DNA of 64,000 nucleotides from Phoronis australis (GCA_002633005.1 NMRA01000322.1:124001-188000), one strand, 5' to 3'. Shown: positions 12,091 to 24,400, counted from the first letter of the stretch. Translations and numbers: made by a program. Notes: generated from the sequence alone by a model not told the origin.

Positions 12091-12164
12091 AGAAGGCGAT
12101 GACTGCACAGCAGCTAAGCATGACCTTAATGCCGAAGAAGATTAAGCCGACATAGAAGACGAGC
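12091..12164 (-). pseudogene. Dead 84-nt-type exon, donor deleted and early stop
   Basis: The acceptor TCTGCATAG|GC is intact, but the frame meets TAA within ten codons (SSSMSA then stop). The segment with the last codons and the donor (GCTGCAGCAA|GTATG) is deleted. Its sibling at 9615 has the same lesions, so they predate the duplication. Confidence 0.6.
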
Positions 12165-12366
12165 CTATGCAGACAAACACACCAACACATAAACAAGCAT
12201 CGACTTAACTAAGGACGCGCTGATATAGGAGAGTTCAACGCATACGCAAAGATACGATTAGATTAAACATAGATTGGCAAGTTTTTATCAAAAGACAGAA
12301 ACCAGGTATAATCAATGCGGCAGATTTCATGGACTACACGTCTCCCGTAATGCTTAAAGGTTTTAC

Positions 12367-12492
12367 CGGCAGGTGTCACTGATGATGAGCTATCTGCAGC
12401 AGGTGATGAACCACCTGTAGTCGATGACGAAGACTGTACAGCACCAACGGAACTCGATGACGAAGTAATCGAGGGTGACACAGAAGATGAAC
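12367..12492 (-). CDS. Ser-rich micro-exon gene: 126-nt exon (42 residues, SPSITSS/TTGGSS type)
   Basis: The acceptor is TGTTAG|GT and the donor CCTGCCG|GTAAAA; class 1-1. It reads SSSVSPSITSSSSSVGAVQ, then SSSSTTGGSSPAADSSSSV. It is 18 nt longer than its sibling at 9896, which lacks the SPSITS segment. It has a GG-TTAG acceptor like the 6.2- and 8.2-kb exons. Confidence 0.78.
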
Positions 12493-13281
12493 CTAACAAA
12501 CACGTAAACACTTATACAAACAAGAAACGAAACATCACAAACAAGCCAGTTTGATAAAAAGTACGTTACAAAACACGACAACAGTAAACATAATCCTGCA
12601 CAACTCTGATCAGTGAAGGTCAGCTAACCTGTTAAAAATATAAATTGAAAAGACGACCGTGAATAGGTCAGAAATTTGGTGCTTTATTTTTTAAAGCAGT
12701 CAAATCATGTTAGTTATGGGTCGTCAGTAGCGCAGTTTACGCAATTCCATCTATGGTGCTGCCGACGTGTTTGTTTTCAAGTGGGACGGTTGTCGGCTCG
12801 TAAGCCCCCGATGACATTGCAAATGACGTTTGGACGTGAAAACTCATTTATAGTACTTACGTTTTAGGTGGTGCGAACTAAATTAATATCACCAATTACA
12901 AAATCAATTATTAATATTGTAAAAATACTTTTATACATTTTGACTGGTACACACTGACAATTTAGGACAGTGTCGAACACAGGGAAGCTTGCATTATTGA
13001 TGCAAGCTACAAAATGTGTACAAATACTAGGAGAAATAGCGCCATGTTGCAGTTGATTAGACGGAACGTGGTTTTGGAAAGTTTAGAAACAAAGCGGGAT
13101 TAAATTCGTGACTAAGGCAGTGATAAAACTGTTTATATTCTTCCGTACTTAGTTAAAAAGGAAGCATTCGTGGTTGGGGAAGACCTGACAGGAATAGCTA
13201 TTCCTCCAAACTCGATTCGGGTCAGGTAGAAAGAAAGCACGGGTTTAATGCCTCTTTAACAAACAAAAACAGTTTTTATTA

Positions 13282-13336
13282 CAAGCAGATGAAGAGTCGG
13301 CACCAGCATCCGAAGAAGCGGCTGACGAGGACGAAG
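13282..13336 (-). pseudogene. Dead Ser exon with lost acceptor and frameshift
   Basis: It is related to the 54-nt dead exons. The acceptor position reads TTTGTGA|CT, and a run of three G/C adds one base (55 nt), shifting the Ser frame after SSSSA. Both lesions make it non-functional. It is the most diverged of the group, which suggests the family died early and was then copied passively. Confidence 0.5.
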
Positions 13337-13620
13337 TCACAAACAATAGAAAACAACAAAATTGAAGAGACATTCAACAGAAATGACACAATGTCTTTAG
13401 ACAAATAACGTTATTACAAGTAAACCAAAAATGGACATGAAAATGTGCTAACGCCAGCCATGCAAACATGCATAAGCATTTTTTCAATCTAGTCGGAAAT
13501 TCTGCACAGTCACAAATCGCAATAAGATTTCATTATAGCAGCAGGCTCACGTGATTGTTCAATAGCATCGGCACACTTTTTGTTGTGACAAGAACTCGAC
13601 TAAACTGGGAATTAACGTAC

Positions 13621-13692
13621 CTTGTGCACTTGCAGATGAAGCATTAGCTGCCAACGAAGACGATTGGGAAGCCATCACCAGAGAGGAATTAC
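13621..13692 (-). CDS. Ser-rich micro-exon gene: 72-nt exon (24 residues), copy 1
   Basis: The acceptor is TTACGTGTAG|GT and the donor GCACAAG|GTACGT; class 1-1. It encodes the same 24-residue peptide as the copies at 15991 and 17865. It is the left-most of the three, with slightly diverged flanks. Confidence 0.75.
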
Positions 13693-14507
13693 CTACACGT
13701 AACAGTGAAGTACACATAAGCTGACAGGGGAGTACGGACGTGTGAAATGCACATTAAACATTCGCCAGTAAACATGCACATGTGCCCACGTAGGAAAAGT
13801 CTTGAGATTGTTATTTGTTAAGTCCCAAAAAACAAGTGCGACGATAATAGCGTAGTGTTCATCTCCAACACAGATAAGTGGCCATTAGAATACGAACGCT
13901 AACGCAGAGAAAAAATCTGCCGTATTCTGTTGAATATTACGCTGCGTTATATTTTTTCACTCGCCCTGTGTTGCACATAGCCATGGCTGTTCACAAGACC
14001 ACTGCAGCTGTGACAACAAATTCATCAAAAATTAAAATGGAATATTTCTCAAAAATTTTGCTTTTCTTATAAGTATTAGCTCTGAAAAGTGTTCAACTGA
14101 GGTCCGTGCTGCATATACACTTTCCCAGGGTGGAGTATAACTTCATCCCGGGAAGTAGTAGCAAAACAGCTTCGAAACTAAACAAACGCCCCCCCCCCCC
14201 TCCGTTCAATAAAGCTGGTACTTTTCCAAAAATTAGGAATGCATTAACTCTCCCGAAGAAACGTAGAGGATTCGCAGGATATAAGGCGACGTGAACACTA
14301 CATGAATGTATTTATTTCATAGCCATAGCCGTTTCACACAAAACTTATTCGAACGTATCTTTAGATCGAACACTTTACGACTGAGATTTATAGTTGATAA
14401 AACTTCAATAATCAATCTTTTGATGAATAATAGTTTGCAAATTAGAAAAATGCTCAGGAACCAGGCTTGGGTGTGAACTGTTCACTAACAAAAGAAGATT
14501 TCATTAC

Positions 14508-14561
14508 CGGTAGAGAATTTGGAGGCACTAGAACTTGACGCAGAAGCGGACGAAGACGAAG
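14508..14561 (-). pseudogene. Dead 54-nt Ser exon, acceptor mutated
   Basis: The Ser frame SSSSASASSSSASKFST and a phase-1 donor ACCG|GTAATG remain. The acceptor AG is replaced by AA (TTTGTAA|CT). I see no other upstream AG that would restore a phase-1 start within 50 bases. Confidence 0.55.
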
Positions 14562-15002
14562 TTACAAACAATCGAAGACAACAAAACTGACGTGGCGTTT
14601 AAAAAACATGAGATGACGTTATTTATACAAAGAATATGATAAACAAAGCAAACATAAGCATGGAAAATCATAATGCAATGTCTACTAGGTTTGTTTTCGG
14701 CCTGCACAGACTGAAAGCAAGGTCCAAATACGAGATAAAACAAATCACTTTAGAGGCTGAAGTGACTACGGTCACAAATGACAATTAATCGCAGGCTTGC
14801 TACTGGTTGTCTCGTATGACGTAGCCCAATAGCACACGCCATTGTCTGTGCTTAGTTCGNTCGAACACTTTACGACTGAGATTTATAGTTGATAAAACTT
14901 CAATAATCAATCTTTTGATGAATAATAGTTTGCAAATTAGAAAAATGCTCAGGAACCAGGCTTGGGTGTGAACTGTTCACTAACAAAAGAAGATTTCATT
15001 AC

Positions 15003-15056
15003 CGGTAGAGAATTTGGAGGCACTAGAACTTGACGCAGAAGCGGACGAAGACGAAG
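15003..15056 (-). pseudogene. Dead 54-nt Ser exon, second side of a contig overlap
   Basis: It is the same dead exon as at 14508-14561, within the near-identical segment to the right of the single n at 14860. The acceptor reads TTTGTAA|CT and the donor ACCG|GTAATG is intact. It is probably one genomic exon represented twice. Confidence 0.5.
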
Positions 15057-15990
15057 TTACAAACAATCGAAGACAACAAAACTGACGTGGCGTTTAAAAA
15101 ACATGAGATGACGTTATTTATACAAAGAATATGATAAACAAAGCAAACATAAGCATGGAAAATCATAATGAAATGTCTACTAGGTTTGTTTTCGGCCTGC
15201 ACAGACTGAAAGCAAGGTCCAAATACGAGATAAAAACAAATCACTTTAGAGGCTGAAGTGACTACGGTCACAAATGACAATTAATCGCAGGCTTGCTACT
15301 GGTTGTCTCGTATGACGTAGCCCAATAGCACACGCCATTGTCTGTGCTTAGTTCGCGTTTTTCATTGAAATTCTAGCAATTGCGAGTGACCTCCTGTCCG
15401 TGGCGGATGCAATCACACTACTTTCAAGCACGCATGTACTTTTGATTCTTCAATTTTAATGTTAATCCTCATTTGTACAGAAATTGGGGTAAAGACCGGA
15501 AAGTTCGAGAAAGCAATACGTTTGGACGTGTTTCTCCTCGTTAAAGGGCACTCGCCAGAAAACAGCTAAAATTTGTGAACTCCCCTAGAGTGCAGGACAA
15601 GTCTGTAAAAGACGAGAAGACGCGATGCTTGCAAACTGCTTGCAGTGATCGTTTGGCCGAGCCTTGCTTTGACGAGACAACTCTGCGTAGTTTTAATCAC
15701 GTCTCTTAGAAAACTTAAATTGAAACAACTAGCACTAAACTTCTTTTCAAGAGAGAAAGAGTTCATCATGCGTGCACCCAGGGGTAACTCAGAGCGGCTC
15801 GAAAGAGCACTCCATTTGGCGAAGTAGGCAAAAAGGTTCGCCTCAGAGAAACAAAAACTCCAAAAAAGTAGAAAACGAGACGGAAGTCCATTAAAATGGC
15901 TACCAAAATTCGGCGAACGCAAAATTCATAGATCTGAACGGCACATGTTTTGCCCTGACAAGAACTCGATTGAACTGGGAATTAACGTAC

Positions 15991-16062
15991 CTTGTGCGCT
16001 TGCAGATGAAGCATTAGCTGCCAACGAAGACGATTGGGAAGCCATCACCAAAGAGGAATTAC
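15991..16062 (-). CDS. Ser-rich micro-exon gene: 72-nt exon (24 residues), copy 2
   Basis: The acceptor is TTACGTGTAG|GT and the donor GCACAAG|GTACGT; class 1-1. The peptide is identical to that of the 17.9-kb copy. It sits at the start of the middle 2-kb repeat unit. Confidence 0.75.
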
Positions 16063-16877
16063 CTACACGTAACAGTGAAGTACACATAAGCTGACGGAGA
16101 GTACGCACGTGTGAAATACACATTAAACATTTGCCAGTAAACATGCACATGTGCCTACGTAGGAAAAGTCGTTGAGAATGTTATTTGTTAAGTCCCCAAA
16201 AACAAGTGCGACGATAACAGCGTAGTGTACATCTCCAACATAGTCTAGGGGCCATTAGAATACGGACGCTAACGCAGATAAAAATCTGCCGTATTCTGTT
16301 GAATATTACGCTGCCTTATATTTTTTCACTCGCCCTGTGTTCCACATAGCCATGGCTATTCACAAAACCACTGCTGTGACAACAATTTCACCAAAAATTG
16401 GAATGGAAGAGTTCTCAAAAATTTTCCTTTTCTTATAACTATTAGCTCTGGAAAGTGTTCAACTGAGGTCCGCGTTGCATATACGCTTTCCAAGGTTGGA
16501 GTATAAGTTCATCCCGGGAAGTAGTAGCAAAACAGTTTCGGAACTATCAGCTCAANCCCCCCCCCCCCCCTCCGTAGAATAAAGCTGGCACTTTTCCAAA
16601 AAATAGGAAGGCAATAACTCTCCCGAAGAATCATAGAGGATTCGCAGGATATAAGGCGAGGTGAACACTAAATGAATGTATTTATTTCATAACCATAGCC
16701 GTTTCACACAAAAGTTATTCGAAAGTATCTTTAGATCGAACACTTTACGACTGTGATTTATAGTTGATAAAACTTCTACATTGAATCTTTTGATGAATAA
16801 TAGTTTGCAAATTAGAAAAATCCTCAAGAACCACGCTAGGGTGTGAACTGTTCACTAACAAAAGAAGATTTCATTAC

Positions 16878-16931
16878 CGGTAGAGAATTTGGAGGCACTA
16901 GAACTTGATGCAGAAGCGGACGAAAACGAAG
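16878..16931 (-). pseudogene. Dead 54-nt Ser exon, acceptor mutated
   Basis: The Ser-frame core is kept and the donor ACCG|GTAATG is intact. The acceptor reads TTTGTAA|CT instead of an AG-ending site. It belongs to the second of three 2-kb repeat units. Confidence 0.55.
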
Positions 16932-17864
16932 TTACAAACAATAGAAGACAACAAAATTGACGAGGCGTTTAACAAACATGAGGTAACGGTGTTTGTAAGA
17001 AAAATATAATAAACAAAGAAAACATAAGCATGGAAAATCATAATACGATGTCTACGAGGTTTGTTTTAAGCCTGCACAGACTGAAAGCAAGGTCCAAATA
17101 CGAGTTAAAACCAAATCACTTTAGAGGCTGAAGTGACTAAGGTCACAAATACCATTTAATCGCAAGCTTGCTACTGGTTGTCTCGTGTGACGTAGCCCAA
17201 TAGCACACGCCATTGTCTCTGCTTAGTTCGCGTTTTTCATTGAAATTCTAGCAATTGCGTGTGACCTCCTGTCCGTGGCGTTTGCAATCAAACCACTTTC
17301 AAGCACGCATGTACTTTTGATTCTTCAATTTTAATGTTAATTCTCATTTGTACAGAAATCGGGGTAAACACCAGAAAGTTCTAGAAAGCAATGCGTTTGG
17401 ACGTGTTTCTCCTCGATAAAGGGCACTCGCCAGAAAACAGCTAAAATTTGTGAACGCCCCGAGAGTGCAGGACAAGTCTGAAAAAGACGAAAATACGCGA
17501 TGCTTGTAAACTGCTTGCAGTGATCGTTTGGCTGAGCCTTGCTTTGACGAGACAACTCTGCGTAGTTTTAATCCCGTCTCTTAGAAAACTTAATTTGAAA
17601 CAACTAGCACTAAACTTCTTTTCAAGAAAGAATGAGTTCATCATGCGTGCACCCAGGGGTAACGCAGAGGAGTTCGAAAGAGCACTCTATTTGGCGAAGT
17701 TGGCAAAAAGGTTCGCCTCAGAGAAATAAAAACTCCAAAAAGTAGAAAACGAGACGGAAGTCCATTAAAATGGCTACCAAAATTCGGCGAACGCAAAAAT
17801 CATAGATCTGAACGGCACACGTTTTGTTGTGACAAGAACTCGACTGAACTGGGAATTAACGTAC

Positions 17865-17936
17865 CTTGTGCGCTCGCAGATGAAGCATTAGCTGCCAACG
17901 AGGACGATTGGGAAGCCATCACCAAAGAGGAATTTC
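17865..17936 (-). CDS. Ser-rich micro-exon gene: 72-nt exon (24 residues), copy 3
   Basis: The acceptor is TTACGTGTAG|GA and the donor GCACAAG|GTACGT; class 1-1. It reads NSSLVMASQSSSLAANASSA, then SAQ. The exon begins with GA rather than the GT of its siblings, so the junction codon becomes Gly or Arg, and it would be TGA only after the signal exon. Sequons NSS and NAS are present. Confidence 0.75.
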
Positions 17937-18749
17937 CTACACGTAACAGTGAAGTACACATAAGCTGAGAGAGAGCATGCACGTGTGAAATACACATTAA
18001 ACAATCGTCAGTAAACATGCACATGTGCCTACGTAGGAAAAGTCGTGAGAATGCTATTTGTTAAGTGCCCAAAAACAAGTGCGACGATAATAGCGTAGTG
18101 TACATCTCCAACACAGTCTAGTGGCCATTAGAATGCGGACGCTAACGCAGATAAAAATCTGCCGTATTCTGTTGAATATTACGCTGCGTTATATTTTTTC
18201 ACTCGCCCTGTGTTGCATATAGCAATGGTTATTCACAAGACCACTGCTGTGACAACAATTTCACCACAAAATTGAAATGGAATAGTTTTCAAAATTTTGC
18301 TTTTCTTATAAGTATTAGCTTTGGAAAGTGTTCAACTGAGGTCTGCGCTGCATATACGCTTTCCCAGGGTTTGATTATAAATTCATCCCGGGAAGTAGTA
18401 GCAAAACAGCTTCGAAACTATCGCCTCAAACAAACCCCCCCCCCCGTAGAATAAAGGTGGCACTTTTCCAAAAATTAGGAATGCAATAACTCTCCCGAAG
18501 AATCATAGAGGATTCGCAGGATATAAGGCGAGGTGAACACTAAATGAATGTATTTATTTCATAACCATAGCCATTTCATACAAAACTTATTCGAACGTAT
18601 CTTTAGATCGAACAGTTTACGATTGTGATTTATACTTGATAAAACTTCAACATTGAATCTTTTGATGAATAAAAGTTTGCAAATTAGAAAAATTCTCAGG
18701 AACCACGCCTGGGTGTGAACTGTTCACTAACAAAAGAAGATTTCATTAC

Positions 18750-18803
18750 CGGTAGAGAATTTAGAGGCACTAGAACTTGATGAAGAAGCGGACGAAGACG
18801 ATG
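18750..18803 (-). pseudogene. Dead 54-nt Ser exon, acceptor mutated
   Basis: The Ser frame and the phase-1 donor (ACCG|GTAATG) are kept over 54 nt. The acceptor position reads TTCGTAA|CA where the live 42-nt exons have TATAG|CT, so the invariant AG is gone. It is the sibling of the dead exons at 16878, 15003, 14508 and 13282. Confidence 0.55.
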
Positions 18804-20866
18804 TTACGAACAATAGAAGACATCAAAATTGACGAGGAGTTAAACAAACATGAGGTAACGGTATTTATACAAAGAATATAATAAACAAAACAAACATAAG
18901 CATGGAAACTCATAATGCAATGTCTACTAGGATTGTTTTCAGCCTGCACAGACTGAAAGCAAGGTCCAAATACGAGTTAAAAACAAATCACTCTAAAGGC
19001 TGAAGTGACTACGGTCACAAATGCCATTTAATCGCAAGCTTGCTACTGGTTGTCTCGTATGACGTAGCCCAATAGCACACGCCATTGTCTGTGCTTAGTT
19101 CGCGTTTTTCATTGAAATTCTAGCAATTGCGAGTGACCTCCTGTCCGTGGCGGATGCAATCACACCACTTTCAAGCACGCATGTACTTTTGATTCTTCAA
19201 TTTTAATGCTAATTCTCATTTATACAGAAATCGGGGTAAAGGCCAGAAAGTTCTAGAAAGCAATGCGTTTAGACGTGTTTCTCCTCGTTAAAGGGCACTC
19301 GCCAGAAAACAGCTAAAATTTGTGAACGCCACTAGAGTGCAGGACAAGTCTGTAAAAAACGAAAAGACGCGATACTTGCAAACTGCTTGCAGTGATCGTT
19401 TGACCAAGCCTTGCTTTGACGAGACAACTCTGCGTAGTTTTGATCGCGTCTCTTAGAAAACTTAATTTGAAACAACTTGCACTAAACGTCTTTTCAAGAA
19501 AGAATGAGTTCATCATGCGTGCACCCAGGGGTAACGCAGAGGGGCTCGAAAGAGCACTCTATTTGGCGAAGTAGGCAAAAAGGTCCGCCTCAGAGAAACA
19601 AAAACTCCAAAAAAATTGAAAACGAGACGTAAGTCCACTAAAATGGCTACCAAAATTCGGCGAACGCAAAATTCATAGCTCTGAACGTACCCAGTGGTTC
19701 TTAGTAAAAGGTCCACATTCTCAAAAATTCGAAACCTCTTATTACAGTTATTAGGCTGGGTTCCTGCATGTTCATTGACTAATTTTCAATCCTTAGTTCC
19801 AGTATTTTGAATGGCCCAGTTTTTGACATCAGTTAACAAATAAGATGTTTTTAGGTTATGTACCACCCTCCAAAAATGGCCAAATCTGACAAGCTTCGTA
19901 ACATCATATCTCACTGATGGGATCGATATATACATTTCAGGTAGAATACTTCATGCATTGTTCTACTCAACACAGGTACTGTTCATAAAATGTTCTCCGC
20001 TTGTATGATGGCTATCGAATATATGACTGCCATGATGTTTATGAAAAAACTCAATTGTTGCTAACAAAGAAAACGAAATGATCATTTAGAAATCTCTTGC
20101 AGCGTTTTCATTTTGAATATTTGTATCGAACGAAATTAGGTCATGTGATTGATACCGCTGTTGCTATGCGTGTATCTTTCTCTAAACTTACTAAAAAGAC
20201 GTGATGACGTAATCCATTTAAAAGCAAATGGTTAATAAGTCAAAATAATTTTACTTTCAAAAATATACTTTTACCGACTAGTTAAGATCTATAATTTTAA
20301 GATCTTTGGCTAAGTACATCGACAAGTCCATTAGGTTCTATATAACTTTGATGTGTTTTCAGCTGGATACCCCAAAAAGCACGGCTCAGAACTGCGATAA
20401 AAGCCACCATTTTCGATTGCAAACGATATTTCGAAACATTCAATTACAGTGTAGATCCTTTGGATAGCGAAAAGAACTTGCTTAGTGGACTGATTAGATG
20501 TGGGTATTTTATTGGCTTTAGGGTTATTTTTTTACAATTCTGGGAATTCCCAGCAGCATATCGAATCACCCCGTGATCAAAGTGAGAGGATTGCAATAAT
20601 CACGAAATCAAAGGCAGCGGTATCCAAACAAAGAACATTAGAAGCAAATCCAATAGGAACACGAAAAAGTCACAATGCCACGTCTGGTCGGCAAACGCAA
20701 CAATGATATTCAGTTCAATCTAAACACCTACGGTGACATCAACTTTGTCGGGCATTATTCTTGGTCAAATACAGGGTGTAGTGACAAAACGACGAATTAA
20801 TCAGCAAACCCGATTGCGTTGTTTTTGTGATTGTACAAGAATACAAGGAAATGTGAATTACCATAC

Positions 20867-20908
20867 CTTGTGCACTCGAAGACGCGGAAGCCATCACCGA
20901 AGAAGAAG
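20867..20908 (-). CDS. Ser-rich micro-exon gene: 42-nt exon (SSSVMASASSSAQ), copy 1
   Basis: The acceptor is TTCTTATAG|CT and the donor GCACAAG|GTATGG; class 1-1, 14 codons. The peptide is a shortened form of the 24-residue NSSLVMASQSSS type found immediately to the left, with the same V-M-A-S core and A-Q end. Confidence 0.72.
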
Positions 20909-21210
20909 CTATAAGAATCAAACACGAAAACAGTAAGAAACGTATGACGACATATTGTGCACTTAGGGCAAACAACATGAAACTTAGAACAACCTCAAAC
21001 ACATCAATAAACAATTTATAATAATAGGACTAGCAGATAACGCATTTCCTTTCACCAAAGAAGAAAACAAAGAAACACTTCATCACGTTGAACATTCAAC
21101 CATTTGCAGCATGTAGTTTGATATCATGGCACGGGTCTGTCCACAAATCCGCAACTTCAATTTCTAGTGCAAAATGACACTTGGAAACGATCATACAGAC
21201 AACTTTTAGA

Positions 21211-21503
21211 TCCTGGAAGAACTTCAACGACAGACTATTGGCTTGTTATTGGCCATTTCAGGTTACATAGTAGGGTAGCATTTTGGTGATGGAAGGCAGG
21301 CTTGTTGCCGCAGTAAACGAATGCTAACATATCGAAAGTTTGGAAACTGCTTTTTANGATCCTGGAAGAACTTCAACGGCAGACTATTGGCTTGTTATTG
21401 GCCATTTCAGGTTACATAATAGGGTAGCTTTTTGTGATGGAAGGCAGGCTTGTTGCCGCAGTAAACGGATGCTAACATATCGAAAGTTTGGAAACTGCTT
21501 TTT
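21211..21503. repeat. Near-identical 146-base copies around a single n (21357)
   Basis: The segment from 'gatcctggaagaacttcaac' to 'ggaaactgcttttta' appears on both sides of the n, with very few differences. The block p copy at 26376 onward has it once. Confidence 0.85.
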
Positions 21504-21680
21504 AATAGTTTAGGCAGGTAAGCGCAATGATCTCTTACAGACTATGCAAGCAGATATAAACATGCCAACTTAGTTGAACATTGTGAAAGATTGCGAATTT
21601 CTCAGCACCCAAATGTAAACACAAAAGAGAGTCGGTACTGCGATAGTGCAATAACTGGACAAGACTTGGAACTGACTTAC

Positions 21681-21710
21681 TTATTGGTCCCTCCAAGGGT
21701 GGTTGCTCTC
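21681..21710 (-). CDS. Ser-rich micro-exon gene: candidate 30-nt micro-exon (EQPPLEGPI), copy 1
   Basis: It is framed by CTTAAG|GA and ATAA|GTAAGT like the copy at 26701-26730, with exactly 30 nt and class 1-1 borders. The peptide is Pro/Glu-rich, so composition does not support it. The exact phase match and the strong splice sites do. Confidence 0.45.
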   Translation of the reverse strand, partial: ESNHPWRDQ

Positions 21711-22475
21711 CTTAAGAAAAAAACTGCGTTGTGCTCAAACAAGCAAAATTTGACAAGGAACAGCGTACACTTGTTTAATTCAACTTGTAACAATAAATAG
21801 TACGCTTAAAAACTGTATCGCACAAGAATACAAAACACGTTCAAGATCATATTTTTTAGTGTAAAATGACATTTGAGAACGACCATTTTAATGACTTTTG
21901 AGATCCCGGAAGGAACTTTTACAGTACACTGATTACGCGCAAGCATGTTAATTGCTGTCTTACGCTTCTTAGTGGGATGAACGACTAGTAACGGAGTGCG
22001 TTTCTATTTTCCCTTGATTTAGACCACTTCCGCTACCAAATTGGCCTCAAGTTTTTTACCTTCCTGGGCAGAGAAGGTATACATGTATCTGTGTGTGTAA
22101 ACAACTGACAGCTCTTCATTTCATGAAACAGCCTGCCATTTCTTTTGAAGTCATGAAATTTTCCTCCAATTTGACTGAGTGGCCCTTTAACAACAACTTC
22201 TTCACGGTAGGTGATCTAAACTAAAGTTGTTTTTGTGAAGGAAAGCAGATTTATTGCAACAATAAATTGGTTCTGAGATGTCGAAAGTATATGATAAGCG
22301 GTTTTCACAATTAAAGCGTGGAAGCCACACAAACCAAGTAAGCACCTATAACCATGCCAACTTAGTTAAAAGCGTGAAGAGATTGCGAATTTGTCAGCAA
22401 TTAAAGCCAATGTGTGAACTGATATTGAGCATTTCCGTGTTAACAAGAACACAACAGAGCTGGGAATGGACCTAC

Positions 22476-22502
22476 CTCCCTGTGGCGAAGACGAGTAGTT
22501 AC
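22476..22502 (-). CDS. Ser-rich micro-exon gene: 27-nt micro-exon (NYSSSPQG), copy 1
   Basis: It has the same splice sites, phase and peptide as the copy at 27497-27523. The duplicated flanks extend far beyond the exon, so identity alone does not prove selection. Transcript reads would decide. Confidence 0.55.
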
Positions 22503-22849
22503 CTGAAGACAAAAAAATTGCAGTCAAACAAGCAGTCTTACAAAGGCGAGTACACACTTATTGAATTCAACATGATCAATAAACAGTATACCTAGAAAAA
22601 CTGTATCTCACACTAATAGAAAGCAGATTAAACAACTACACAGCAGTCATTCTAAACGCAGTGCAAGAGCCAAGATTATACAGACACTAAGGAACGGATT
22701 GATGAGACGTACTTTGCTACTAGAGGTTACTCATATATCCATCTTTTCGCATCGTATTCTGTTGAGTAATACGTTTTGTTCGCTTTCGTCAGTTGCCCTG
22801 ACTTGTGCAGAGGCGCNAACTCATCGTCATGTATTGCCGTCTCTATAAA

Positions 22850-23800
22850 AGAACATCCGCCAAATTTCGCAAAGATCTGTCAAAGCCGTAGATGCAAAAA
22901 AAGCCAAATTGACCCTAAGAGCGCTAGAATAACAAAAACATCCCAAAAATCAGTATCAGCCAGTGTCTTTGCATCAGAAACACAAACGTTAATTTTCATA
23001 ATCGTCTTTTGAGTGGTTTGGCAAATACAGAGGCAGACGTGAAAAACATAGGCAAAAATGGCCACCAGGTGGCGCAAAAATTACCAAATCTTTACGAAAA
23101 TCTAGCTTCCTTAATAAAAACCTATTAGCTGAATTTCGTGCAAATACATCCATGAACTCCGAAGATACAGAGGTAAACGTAAAAAATATTTTGCTACTAG
23201 GGGGCACAGTGGTATCTAAATTAGTTTGACATTTGTTTCCGTTTGTCGTTGGCTCCATAGGAACACATCTTTCATATTTCACAAAGCTCCTTCAAAGGGT
23301 AAAGGAGATTCGGCCTCAGACGCGAGAAAAAAACAAAGTCACCACCACGGTGGTCGGACCTGTCAGAAAGTTAAATTCAATCGTGGTCCTCTCATCAGGA
23401 AAACGTCTGTAAATCTCTACTCACCCTTTAAGGGCTATGGCAGACGAGGAGGTGGATTCCACAAAACAAATGCAAAAATAACAAAAATGACCACCAGGTG
23501 GCGCCGAAAACATAAAATATCTGTCTGAAAATAGGAAGACGTTGTCGTCTTCCTAAAAGAAACCTAACTGCCAATTTCATGAAAATACGTGCTTGAAATT
23601 CGAAGATACAGAGGCAAACGTAAATAAACAATTTGCCCCCTGAGGGCACATTGGTAATTGCATGAGTGCGACACTCGTTACTCTTTGTCGACGGTTTCAT
23701 AGGAACATATATTTCAAATTTCACAAAGGTCCATCGAAGGGTTAAGGAAATTCGGCCACAGACGCAAAAAACAAAACTTCCACTATCAGGCGACATAGTA
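22850..23800. repeat. Interspersed repeat with internal approximately 450-base periodic motifs (copy 1)
   Basis: Motifs recur: 'gaagatacagaggcaaacgtaaa', '..ctagggggcac', 'cataggaacat.t.tttca.atttcacaaag', 'ccaccaggtggcgc'. Further copies are at about 28350-29300 and 31100-31350. No coding capacity is recognised. It is probably a non-autonomous mobile or satellite-like family. Confidence 0.5.
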
Positions 23801-24079
23801 ATCGGACAAGCATGATGTTACCTTTGAACACACTGACATACCCCGCGGAATACGAACACTGAAGCACAAACTAAGAATAACAAAGAATTTTTCTTAGTTC
23901 CCATTCTCGAGCATCAAACTGTGTTCGCTTTTTTTTCAAGTCTTGAGTTCCATAGAGCCATGACTATTCACAAGGCAAAGTCCGCCAACAGCATGAACAG
24001 CAATGATTTAAAACGAAGGTACTAAAACTCGAAGACATCTACTCACGAAACATTTAAATGAAATGAGACAACTGTTTTC

Positions 24080-24400
24080 ATACGTACGAAGAACATTACA
24101 AGCAGACCAACCACGGACATGGCAGCGTCGTAATAGCTTGTTTGGTTAAGGTTATGCACGACCCCCGAAATATGGCCAAAACTGATAAGCTTCGTAACAT
24201 CATATCTCATTGATGGGTTCGATATACACATTTCAGGTANATACGTACGAAGAACATTACAAGCAAACCAACCACGGACATGGCAGCGTCGTAATAGCTG
24301 GTTTGCTTAAGGTTATGTACGACCCTCGAAACATGGCCAAATCTGACAAGCTTTGTAACATCATATCTCATTGATGGGATCGATATATACATTTCAGCTA
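24080..24400. repeat. Near-identical 160-base copies around a single n (24240)
   Basis: The segment 'atacgtacgaagaacattacaagc' through 'ttcag.ta' is present twice. In the other block p/q boundary at 29580-29740 it occurs once. Confidence 0.8.

Larger units (their letters stand above)
9400..12970. repeat. Direct repeat pair around the 36/42-residue exons and a dead 84-nt exon
   Basis: About 9475-10440 and 11950-12930 are collinear, each with one dead 84-nt-type exon and one live exon. They are separated by 1.5 kb of other sequence with the 69-nt exon. Near 10760-10900 lies a short tandem repeat of about 75 bases (GAAGAGATTATCA...AACTGAACAGTCAC). Confidence 0.7.
14365..15355. repeat. Near-identical direct copies of about 495 bases around a single n (14860)
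   Basis: 14365-14859 and 14861-15355 differ by about two bases and abut one n. This pattern suggests two contig ends that overlap and were scaffolded without merging. Confidence 0.85.
13560..19690. repeat. Three tandem 1.9-2.1-kb units, each with a live 72-nt exon and a dead 54-nt exon
   Basis: The units begin at about 13560, 15945 and 17815. Each holds a 72-nt exon, an AT-rich part with a poly-C tract (14190, 16557, 18437), a dead exon and a shared tail ending near 'gcgaacgcaaaattcatag'. The first unit is lengthened by the contig overlap at 14365-15355. Confidence 0.8.
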
